IMG/VR virus record: IMGVR_UViG_3300013104_000001
Location: 1-64,000 of that record
DNA length: 64,000 bases
Source: a virus
Strand: one strand, 5' to 3'
The notes under the pieces were generated by a model, which was given only the letters and a program-made list of their open reading frames with translations, had not been told where the DNA came from and searched no databases. The stretch's first letter is position 1. Each line of letters begins with the position of its first letter. The position numbers and the translations under genes were made by a program. Shown here in pieces: positions 1 to 6,837 of this stretch.

Positions 1-4
1 CGGG

Positions 5-1120
5 ATGCAACGTTTTGATACATTGCAACAGATAGCAGAAACTGCATCACGAACGCATCCATCCGGTCTGCAGATTTTGATAAACGAGCCGCGCTTGACC
101 GACGAATACTCAACTGAACTCTATCGTGAGTTTGATGAGATCATCGGTGTGCTGGAAAAGATCAATGCTAACCCTAAATATGCTGACGATGGCAGCAAGG
201 GTTATCAACTGCATTACCGCTACTGGCATGGTACACGCGGCGGCGCCTACGATGAGATGGTCACTGAGCTACGTAAGCAGCTTGATGGACCTGACCGTCG
301 CACTGATGCTGATGACCTTGATGATGGATATAACTATCGCGATACCACGCCTGAAAAACGACTGGTGTCTGAGCTGACTTCAAAATGGACTATGCCATCT
401 GTATTGAAGGCAGTCATCTCGGCGTCAGTAACGCGTAACCCTGGTCTGATTGGTCGTAACTATATCCGTGGTCCAGGTATTGCGGTAATACGTTCAGGCT
501 ACTTCCTTGATCTGGATAAAAGCGCTGTCAACCGTCTCTTCAATGAAGGTCTTGATGAGAAAACACTCAAGACTGTGTTGGACGATGCACAGTACTATGT
601 GTCCGTTGTTCCTTCTGCCAAGATGAATAATGATGAACAGGGATTGACTGGCGGCCTACCAATTAACTCAGTGCGTCAGGCATATCTCTTCGACTCAGGC
701 AATCAGCTAAGTGAAGCCGCGGTATCCTGGATACCTATCAGTGCCTACATGGATCAGATTGTTGATTTCGATCAGGCAGCTAAAAATGAAGGTAATCTCA
801 AAGTGGAGCCAATCGATGGTTTCCGTGGTTACTATAAGTTGCTGAAAGACATTGTCTTTGTCGACCGTTACGGGCACCTCCCGTTCGAAGGCGCTGCCGA
901 GAGCGCATCCTATCCAGCCAAACCGGCTGGCTGGCGCCGTACACTAACCCGTATCAAAGGTGTCCCGCTGCGTAAAGTGTGGGAGCTCCCATTAATCGTT
1001 AATCCGTTCCGTACCGTTGAAGAGATCTTCGCTGATCTTGGATACGAAATTCATGAGGTTATTGAACCAAATGCAAAAGCAGAAGCTCCTGTACGAAAAC
1101 CTGGTAGCAAGCGTAAATGA
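5..1120 (+). CDS. Unknown protein, possibly truncated at its 5' end
   Basis: I do not recognise this 371-residue protein. The reading frame is open to the window edge, so the ATG at 5 may be internal and the true start may lie outside. The sequence is mixed alpha/beta with no signal peptide, membrane helix or clear enzyme motif. It ends in a short basic tail (RKPGSKRK). Its 3' end overlaps the next gene by about 50 bases, in keeping with the dense phage layout. Position shortly upstream of dTMP kinase and helicase genes does not settle its role; virion or replication accessory functions are both possible. Confidence 0.7.
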   Translation: MQRFDTLQQIAETASRTHPSGLQILINEPRLTDEYSTELYREFDEIIGVLEKINANPKYADDGSKGYQLHYRYWHGTRGGAYDEMVTELRKQLDGPDRRTDADDLDDGYNYRDTTPEKRLVSELTSKWTMPSVLKAVISASVTRNPGLIGRNYIRGPGIAVIRSGYFLDLDKSAVNRLFNEGLDEKTLKTVLDDAQYYVSVVPSAKMNNDEQGLTGGLPINSVRQAYLFDSGNQLSEAAVSWIPISAYMDQIVDFDQAAKNEGNLKVEPIDGFRGYYKLLKDIVFVDRYGHLPFEGAAESASYPAKPAGWRRTLTRIKGVPLRKVWELPLIVNPFRTVEEIFADLGYEIHEVIEPNAKAEAPVRKPGSKRK

Positions 1121-1472
1121 TTTTACGCAGCAACTGGGTCAGGTAGCTGAACTGACTGAAGGCTTTGATGGGGGCGCTAAACGCCCCTACTTCGCTTTTG
1201 CCCTGCACATGCTTCTGTCTTCAGAAGCCTCTGTGCGGCTGGGTGCCGGCTGGTACCTATTAGTCATTCAGTGTATCACTAACGAATTGAACAAAGACTT
1301 TGCGGACACTGATGAGTTTGAAGACTTCGTCGATGACTTCTTCGATTTGTTTGATCAACACAACATCATCCTGCCCGATGTTGTTACCAATAACCTTGAA
1401 GCAGCATTCGGTCTTTATGCTGACTCTTTAGATCTTCCCGATCTTTCGTCGTCCAATGACATTCACGACTAA
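1071..1472 (+). CDS. Small acidic unknown protein
   Basis: Unrecognised, 133 residues from the chosen ATG. The second half is very acidic (runs such as DEFEDFVDDFFDLFD), predicted helical. Three in-frame ATGs (1017, 1053, 1071) all lie inside the upstream gene. I chose 1071 because GAGG stands 12 bases before it, but 1053 is equally possible. It is followed by a 33-base gap and the exported peptide gene. A small acidic DNA-mimic-like protein is conceivable but nothing shows it. Confidence 0.6.
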   Translation: MQKQKLLYENLVASVNDFTQQLGQVAELTEGFDGGAKRPYFAFALHMLLSSEASVRLGAGWYLLVIQCITNELNKDFADTDEFEDFVDDFFDLFDQHNIILPDVVTNNLEAAFGLYADSLDLPDLSSSNDIHD

Positions 1473-1505
1473 AACCAGCAACCTAATTTAACCAACGAGT
1501 GAACC

Positions 1506-1718
1506 ATGAACAAATATCTTCTGCTGTGTGTTATTGCCGTCTCTACCATTTCTCCAGTGCGGGCGTCTATGGATTCCCCATTGGATCCGTACTCCATTCA
1601 GTGCCTGTCTGAGACAGAGTGCTTTTATGCTAATGGTCGCAAGGTGACTGAGAAAGAACTCGAGAAGCTTGCGGCCTTGATTAAACAAGAGGAAAGTAAT
1701 GAGCCCCAAGAACAATAA
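1506..1718 (+). CDS. Small exported protein with signal peptide
   Basis: 70 residues. The first 20 form a classic Sec signal peptide (MNKYLLLCVIAVSTISPVRA, cleavage after ...VRA). This leaves a 50-residue mature peptide with two cysteines (33 and 39) that could pair in the periplasm, followed by a charged helix (EKELEKLAALIKQEE). No lipobox cysteine at the cleavage site, so it is not a lipoprotein. Its end overlaps the start of the dTMP kinase gene by 20 bases, so the two are probably translated together. Function unknown. Confidence 0.65.
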   Translation: MNKYLLLCVIAVSTISPVRASMDSPLDPYSIQCLSETECFYANGRKVTEKELEKLAALIKQEESNEPQEQ

Positions 1719-2469
1719 GTTTACCATCCGTGATCCATTCCTGGGTGATCGTGCAATCTGGTCTACCGCTGAAGGTCCAGACGGTTCAGGTAAGTCTACC
1801 TTCGTTAAGAACTTAACGGCGTGGATGCAGGAACAAGCGGGTATCAACAATGTTGTCGCGACACATGAGATCGGTGGCTCTGCTGTTGGTCAAAATGTTC
1901 GTCAGTTGATCCTTCATCCGAAGGAAGGTCAGGAACTGCACAATAAGTCTAAGACACTGCTGTGCTGGGTTGACCGTGTTGAGCACCAACGCAAAGTGCG
2001 TGATTTATTAAAGAGCGGTGTCGCTGTGGTACAAGACCGTACCTATCTGTCGACCTACGCTTACCAAGGCATGCTCTACGGTGATTCGCCGTTAGTGGGT
2101 GCTGTGCATACTCAGTTGAACATCAAGAACCCAGACATCCTCTTTATTCTTGATGTTGATCCTGAGACGATCATCGAACGTGTGGGTAATCGCCATGCGT
2201 CGAATGCCGTTGATCCTGTCGGTAATGATGACATGGACAACATGAACGATCGTCAACTGAAAGACCTGTGCTACTACTACCGTGGTATCGAACATGTCTT
2301 ACCGGCGACAACCCGTCTGAAGGCTGATACCTATGTTGTGCATCTCGATGGTCGTAAACCTCAAGATGTATTGCTGGCTGAAGCCATTGAACATATCGAG
2401 AAGTTCCTGGCCAAACCAGAACTCTGGGTAAACACGCTTCTGCATCCTGATGATAAGGATAACAACTAA
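1699..2469 (+). CDS. tmk: Thymidylate kinase-like (dTMP kinase)
   Basis: 256 residues. It would phosphorylate dTMP to dTDP with ATP in the cytoplasm, feeding phage DNA synthesis. Visible motifs: Walker A GPDGSGKS (about 26-33), a substrate-binding segment HEIGGSAVGQNVRQLIL (about 56-72) equivalent to the REPGGTxxGExIRxLLL signature of Tmk, and the DRTYLSTYAYQG block (about 113-124) matching DRYxxSxxAYQG. It is about 40 residues longer than typical Tmk, mostly at the C-terminus. Start 1699 follows GAGGAAAG. Other deoxynucleoside monophosphate kinases share the fold, but the DR-Y-S-YQG signature favours dTMP kinase. Confidence 0.85.
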   Translation: MSPKNNKFTIRDPFLGDRAIWSTAEGPDGSGKSTFVKNLTAWMQEQAGINNVVATHEIGGSAVGQNVRQLILHPKEGQELHNKSKTLLCWVDRVEHQRKVRDLLKSGVAVVQDRTYLSTYAYQGMLYGDSPLVGAVHTQLNIKNPDILFILDVDPETIIERVGNRHASNAVDPVGNDDMDNMNDRQLKDLCYYYRGIEHVLPATTRLKADTYVVHLDGRKPQDVLLAEAIEHIEKFLAKPELWVNTLLHPDDKDNN

Positions 2470-2774
2470 TGACTACGGTTGTTATGTTCAGTAACATCAA
2501 CGAGCCTTTGCTCACGGTGTTAAAAGAAAAGTATCCTGCCATTGACCTTACCTGGTTGATGAAACAAGGTAGTTCGGTTAGCGAAGTGCAGAAGAACATT
2601 GTCCGTGCAGATTGTAATGATCAGTCGGGTGTGCATCTGATGACCTTCCCGCAGGGGTATTATGTCAATCCTGATCACAATGACCCACGTTGGTCGGCTT
2701 GGTCAAAAGAGACAGGTATTAAACCTCCTCGTGAAAGTTATGCACACGGCGGTGTTAGTTTGCACGTCTACTAA
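2469..2774 (+). CDS. Small unknown protein
   Basis: 101 residues, unrecognised. It is translationally coupled to the kinase gene through a one-base TAATG overlap. It has a predicted alpha/beta N-terminus, then a stretch rich in aromatic and proline residues (FPQGYYVNPDHNDPRW, about 59-74). A terminator-like hairpin follows immediately, making this the last gene of that transcription unit. Confidence 0.65.
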   Translation: MTTVVMFSNINEPLLTVLKEKYPAIDLTWLMKQGSSVSEVQKNIVRADCNDQSGVHLMTFPQGYYVNPDHNDPRWSAWSKETGIKPPRESYAHGGVSLHVY

Positions 2775-2782
2775 ATAAGAAA

Positions 2783-2804
2783 GGGAGAGAGGTGACTTTC
2801 TCCC
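2783..2804 (+). terminator. Hairpin terminator
   Basis: Inverted repeat GGGAGA...TCTCCC with a 10-base loop after the stop of the preceding gene, followed by the ACTTATGCC trailer shared with other terminators in this window. The U-tract is poor, so termination may be weak. Confidence 0.5.
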
Positions 2805-2841
2805 ACTTATGCCAATTAAATTTAACTCAGGAAAAGTAACC

Positions 2842-3252
2842 ATGAAGACCGGCTATTATTACGCTTTAGTCAAGAATCATTTCTCAGGGAAAAGAGAGAT
2901 CTTAAAGATTCAACGTGAAACCATCGCAGAACCGTTTGTAACGTGTTATACGCGCATGCACAAGGATATTGAGGAAAACCACAGCGGTAAGTACGAAACC
3001 TCGGCTCTGGCCTTTGGAGTGCTTAAAATCGAGTACTATACCAAAGACAAGATCGGCTCTGTCTGGATTGGGCACACAAAGGTGGGATTATTGACTACTG
3101 TACCGACATTGATCTCGGTAGGTGTTGATAGCCCCATTGAAACTTTCTTCTTATCGCCGCCTGCTAATATGCAGATGGGGGATCCTGAACTCATCGAGCT
3201 GCGTGATGCGGTATCCCTTCATATCGGCGATGCAACATGGGTAATGAAATGA
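2842..3252 (+). CDS. Small unknown protein
   Basis: 136 residues, not recognised. An ATG at 2809 lies in the terminator trailer (TTATGCC) and is rejected as start. ATG 2842 follows CAGGAAAAG at good spacing. The N-terminal MKTGYYYALVKN suggests a beta strand, and the middle is beta-rich (residues 70-105). Its stop overlaps the next gene as ATGA. It opens a three-gene run whose next two members are paralogs of each other. Confidence 0.65.
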   Translation: MKTGYYYALVKNHFSGKREILKIQRETIAEPFVTCYTRMHKDIEENHSGKYETSALAFGVLKIEYYTKDKIGSVWIGHTKVGLLTTVPTLISVGVDSPIETFFLSPPANMQMGDPELIELRDAVSLHIGDATWVMK

Positions 3253-3722
3253 GACGATTCTACGCACAGCCTGATGGCTTGTTTAATGTGTTTAAAGAAA
3301 GAGCGACCGTTACCATCAAAGATCGCTTAGATGACATCGATGAAGACATTCGTCGTGTTGTTATCGAACTTAATGAACTTAGTGGTGTGGCGCCGGTATG
3401 GAGTTGTGCTTCTCACCCAGAAACCAGAAAAGTATCTGATCGTAAGATGCATGTGATCTGTGCGGTAAATCAGGAAGGTGCCGAACAACTTGATCAGGTT
3501 TATCAGGAGTGGTCCACCCTGCTTGTTGATTACGGTATGTTCCATGTACCTAATCTAACTATCGCAAGACTGGTACACCCCGACTTTCCTTTCAATGAAT
3601 CGCTTACGACTAATGATCTGTATTACGCGGTTGAACTTAAGGTAAGTAACATTACTACCAAACGGTTCAAGCAAGCAATGTTGCTATCTTTAGAAGAAGC
3701 TATCCGTAACGTCTCATTTTAA
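3249..3722 (+). CDS. Unknown protein, first of a tandem paralog pair
   Basis: 157 residues from ATG 3249, which overlaps the upstream stop as ATGA; ATG 3237 is an in-frame alternative. It shares with the next gene the order N-terminal helix, IxELxELSGVAPVWSCASHPE (about 40-60), then a strand ending in CAVNQEGAEQLDQVY. The conserved W-S-C-x-S-H-P-E core with Cys and His could bind a metal or form an active site, but no characterised family came to mind. Confidence 0.65.
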   Translation: MRRFYAQPDGLFNVFKERATVTIKDRLDDIDEDIRRVVIELNELSGVAPVWSCASHPETRKVSDRKMHVICAVNQEGAEQLDQVYQEWSTLLVDYGMFHVPNLTIARLVHPDFPFNESLTTNDLYYAVELKVSNITTKRFKQAMLLSLEEAIRNVSF

Positions 3723-3730
3723 GGTGATGT

Positions 3731-4249
3731 ATGTTTGATGTCGCAATTGAATCAGAAGAGACCCTGGGTTTCTTTAAACAACGCGCCGAGAAGACTTTGG
3801 CTAATGATCGAGAGTCAATAGATCAGGCTATTCTTCCGATAGTCGACTTATTGCAAACGTTCCCTGGGATAGCACCTGCCTGGAGCTGCGAGTCACATCC
3901 AGAAAAAGAACATCCCACTGATATCTACGTCACATGTGTTATAAATGAAACTGGTGCTGATCATATCCAAGCAATTTATAAAGCATGGTTATCAATCCTT
4001 GATAAACAACATCGATCCTACCCACAGCCAATTAAGGGATCGCCTGGCGAATATAAGTCACAACCCAATCCGTACTACGTCAATCCCTGGCAAGTGTTTA
4101 TTCGTATCAACCGTTTAACATGGCCACGTGATTTTAGTCGTAAGTACATGGTCGTCAAGATTGGTTATCACTGGACTACCTTAGTAAAGAAAGAACACGC
4201 GTTGAAAACATTTACTGACGCAATCAAAATCGTTAAAGAAAGTATTTAA
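3731..4249 (+). CDS. Unknown protein, second of a tandem paralog pair
   Basis: 172 residues with a good ribosome site (AAGGTGATGT). The core GIAPAWSCESHPE (about 46-58) followed by TCVINETGADHIQAIY lines up with GVAPVWSCASHPE and CAVNQEGAEQLDQVY in the preceding gene, so the two arose by duplication. Compared with its neighbour it has a longer proline/asparagine-rich insert (residues 95-120). It is the last gene before a strong terminator. Function unknown. Confidence 0.65.
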   Translation: MFDVAIESEETLGFFKQRAEKTLANDRESIDQAILPIVDLLQTFPGIAPAWSCESHPEKEHPTDIYVTCVINETGADHIQAIYKAWLSILDKQHRSYPQPIKGSPGEYKSQPNPYYVNPWQVFIRINRLTWPRDFSRKYMVVKIGYHWTTLVKKEHALKTFTDAIKIVKESI

Positions 4250-4259
4250 TCGGCATAAC

Positions 4260-4317
4260 CCCCTGAGAGAGAAGCTTCGCGCTTCTCTCTCAGGGGTGCC
4301 GTGAATCTTTTTTTTTT
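4260..4317 (+). terminator. Strong intrinsic terminator
   Basis: Perfect 16-bp stem (CCCCTGAGAGAGAAGC / GCTTCTCTCTCAGGGG) with a five-base loop, preceded by GGCATAA and followed after a short spacer by a 10-T tract and then GGTTT. It ends the plus-strand unit running toward the minus-strand helicase gene. Confidence 0.9.
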
Positions 4318-4415
4318 GGTTTCATTTATCAAATTTAGAGTGAGTAACGAATAAAAGTTATATGGCCGGATGAGGGCTTGGGGATATAGTTTCAATTCTC
4401 AGGCTCGTGGCCTAC

Positions 4416-4455
4416 AAAAAAAAAAGGAGGAAGTAGCTTATCCAGTCACTTCCTC
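4416..4455 (-). terminator. Intrinsic terminator of the helicase gene
   Basis: On the minus strand an 8-bp stem (GAGGAAGT / ACTTCCTC) is followed by a C and about ten Ts, 50 bases beyond the helicase stop codon. Between this site and the plus-strand terminator about 100 AT-rich bases (4318-4415) hold no gene that I can see. Confidence 0.8.
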
Positions 4456-4503
4456 AAAACGTTATTACTCAGTTGCTCCATAATGGAACATACTATTACG
4501 ACA

Positions 4504-6033
4504 TTAACCAAACCATGGAGCTGCGCCACCGTCTGCAAGCGTATCACCGCCGACGTGTTTGCGTGACTTATCTTTACCTGTGATATCGTCAAGGATACCT
4601 GCTGCTTCAAACTTATAAACACAATACTTATCGCGCTCAGGTGTAACCGAGATGGTACGATGCTTACCACGTTGAATACAGAGGTAGGCTTCTTCACCGA
4701 CACGCACGATATGGATAATCATCTCAACATCGACTTCTTGGTCGATCTTGGTACAGTTATCCCAATAACCTTTGTTTGCTGTTTCGCGCGGCAAGTCTTC
4801 TTCGAGACCATTACGCACGAGCATCTTCGCAGCAGGGCTAAGCTGATGCGGAGTGATAACACAAATACCACGGGCTGAGGTAAAGTTACGGACACGACGG
4901 AAGAGATCACGGTACTCTTGACCCGCTACACCTTTCTCGCAACCTTCTTTACTGAACATCCCCAGGTAATCGATCGTAAGAAGATGGATCTCATAACCCA
5001 TGTTCTCAAAGTTTTTAATACGCTCAAACAGATTACGGTAGCCGAACTGAGATGGGTTAACACGACAGAAGTTAACTTCATACCCGTTCACCGACAATGC
5101 CTTCATAACCTCTTGTGCCGCCACCGTTTCATCGATTGTCTGATGATCATGGTTTAAGCCATCGATGTTTGCCTTGATCTTCTTCCACCACAGAACCATG
5201 TTATCGGTCATGTTGTTTTCAGAAGAGATATGCATGATCATCGGTTTCTTCTTCGGATCACGCATGTAAGGTTTGTTGAAGGTTGCGATCTGACGAGTCA
5301 GGTCCATTGTGAAGCCTGTCTTGTTGTTGTGCTGCAATGCACCAATCAAAACAAACTCACTACGCCTGAAACCACCCACCTCACCCAGCATACGGTTGAT
5401 GCCGGTTAACCCTGTACGCAGAACACCAACTGTTGAAGACTCTTCTTTTGCCTGCTTGAAGATCTTACCAACTTCATCAAGGTTACTAACTGTAACTTCG
5501 GAGATCACCGCCGGGTCAAACTGTTCGGTCACACCGATGTTAACCGTTTCGATCTCTTCCAGCAGTTTAGTTACCGCAGAGTCCATATCAACATCTTCAC
5601 CACCAAACATGATTGGCGCTGCAAAACGTTTTACAATGGCTTTTGCACGACGATGCTGATCCCATTTGCGTAACTCACGGCTAATGGCAACAGTTGACTG
5701 ACGTGCACGGTACGGATCATCCTCGGTACTATTGACACCCATATCTAGAGCTTGGTAAGTCGCCGTGTCCTGGCCACAGTCGGTTAACAAGCGTTGAAGA
5801 AGGTCAGTTTTATCCAGAGGTTGGTTTTTAGGACGGTTGATCAAGAAGCGAATGGTACGACGTAACGCTAACTGCACACTGCGAGATTGGTCGTCACCAA
5901 TGCCTTCTACCGGCGCCGGGATGTTCTCAAGCAGCTCATCAATAAACTCACTACTGTCATCACTATCGGCACCTACGATGGACTCTTGGTAAAATAACGT
6001 AATAATCTTTATGAGTAATAGATTGGTATCCAT
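4504..6033 (-). CDS. DnaB-like replicative DNA helicase
   Basis: 509 residues. A hexameric 5'-3' helicase that would unwind phage DNA at the fork. The C-terminal RecA-like domain shows a P-loop-equivalent EFVLIGALQHNNKTG (about 226-240), Walker B TIDYLGMF (about 353-360), and the downstream VITPHQLSP and DNCTKIDQEVDVEMIIHI segments, which correspond to the DnaB SQL.R and QDADxI motifs. The P-loop Gly before Lys-Thr is Asn, unusual but in the right place. The start chosen is 6033, with GAGGG seven bases upstream; a longer frame to 6114 lacks a good ribosome site. It faces the next gene head-to-head with only 27 bases between start codons. Confidence 0.85.
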   Translation of the reverse strand: MDTNLLLIKIITLFYQESIVGADSDDSSEFIDELLENIPAPVEGIGDDQSRSVQLALRRTIRFLINRPKNQPLDKTDLLQRLLTDCGQDTATYQALDMGVNSTEDDPYRARQSTVAISRELRKWDQHRRAKAIVKRFAAPIMFGGEDVDMDSAVTKLLEEIETVNIGVTEQFDPAVISEVTVSNLDEVGKIFKQAKEESSTVGVLRTGLTGINRMLGEVGGFRRSEFVLIGALQHNNKTGFTMDLTRQIATFNKPYMRDPKKKPMIMHISSENNMTDNMVLWWKKIKANIDGLNHDHQTIDETVAAQEVMKALSVNGYEVNFCRVNPSQFGYRNLFERIKNFENMGYEIHLLTIDYLGMFSKEGCEKGVAGQEYRDLFRRVRNFTSARGICVITPHQLSPAAKMLVRNGLEEDLPRETANKGYWDNCTKIDQEVDVEMIIHIVRVGEEAYLCIQRGKHRTISVTPERDKYCVYKFEAAGILDDITGKDKSRKHVGGDTLADGGAAPWFG

Positions 6034-6060
6034 TATGCCCTCGTTATAAGGTGATTGACC

Positions 6061-6690
6061 ATGTACAATGAAAAGTTGGTAGTTGTGCCAGCGACGATCC
6101 TTCGGGCTATTCACAACGCCAAAGAAAGTGAAGCAATTTTAACGTGTCCTGAGAGAATGCTTTCCATACTATCAAGACGCGATGTCATTTTCTACTATAC
6201 TGTGAATGTGCTGCTTTGTGACACATCATATAAAGCAGACCCGAACAACCCAGAGCCGCCGTTAGTTTCGGCCCTGCGTGATTTGCTTTCACACACCATC
6301 GGAGTAATGAATGCATTTACCTCTCCGGCGTGGGTGAAGTTCGTTGATGATAATTCCGCGGATATTCGTGCTGAGCAGTCTTTAAAAGCGCGTAGTATCT
6401 ATGAGTACCTCACAGGTGAAACTTATACCTGGAACGCTGAACCTGGTGAAGACGATCTGAGTTATATCTATGACACCGCCGCGAAAGTGGTAGGTGGCGA
6501 TACAGTTGCTGTGTTTATCACCACGACACAATCAACCGACTCTTTCAATATCATCAGTCAGCAGCGTCTTTTTGAACAAACGCTTCAGGCATTCGCTACA
6601 CTGACGGCTGATACAAAGAACTTCTCTTCTTTGTGGACTGGCTTTTGTGAATTGATTTACCAGAACTCGTTGATCCGACGTTTTGGGTAA
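6061..6690 (+). CDS. Unknown protein
   Basis: 209 residues, not recognised; start ATG 6061 after AAGGTGATTG (an in-frame TTG at 6055 is less likely). Mostly helical by composition, no signal peptide or membrane helix. It lies head-to-head with the helicase and just upstream of the capsid gene leader. No motif supports an assignment; proximity to the capsid gene makes a head-related role possible but unproven. Confidence 0.7.
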   Translation: MYNEKLVVVPATILRAIHNAKESEAILTCPERMLSILSRRDVIFYYTVNVLLCDTSYKADPNNPEPPLVSALRDLLSHTIGVMNAFTSPAWVKFVDDNSADIRAEQSLKARSIYEYLTGETYTWNAEPGEDDLSYIYDTAAKVVGGDTVAVFITTTQSTDSFNIISQQRLFEQTLQAFATLTADTKNFSSLWTGFCELIYQNSLIRRFG

Positions 6691-6766
6691 GAATCTATGT
6701 AATAGTATGTAAATTGTCAGAACTGGCAGCATATTGTTATGACCGTGTGTTAGCGCGACACAACCC

Positions 6767-6794
6767 CCTTTCTATTAATATGTTAATAGAAAGG
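6767..6794 (+). promoter_or_regulatory. Perfect 12-bp leader hairpin upstream of the capsid gene
   Basis: CCTTTCTATTAA / TTAATAGAAAGG with loop TATG, ending 43 bases before the capsid start codon. No U-tract follows, so it is not a standard terminator. A 5' mRNA-stabilising or processing hairpin is a reasonable inference for a highly expressed late gene; a barrier to read-through from the upstream gene is an alternative. Confidence 0.55.
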
Positions 6795-6837
6795 TTATAT
6801 CGAAAACTTATATAAGTTATTTGAAGGAAACGAGAAC

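Noticed and set aside
1488-1850. Minus-strand open frame opposite the exported peptide and tmk
   Set aside because: No ribosome site or motif, and both plus-strand genes it overlaps are well supported.
2809-2841. Start codons within TTATGCC terminator trailers (2809, 14705, 62701)
   Set aside because: The ATG is part of the conserved terminator arm and lacks a ribosome site; starts further downstream fit better, except at 14705 where the choice stays open.
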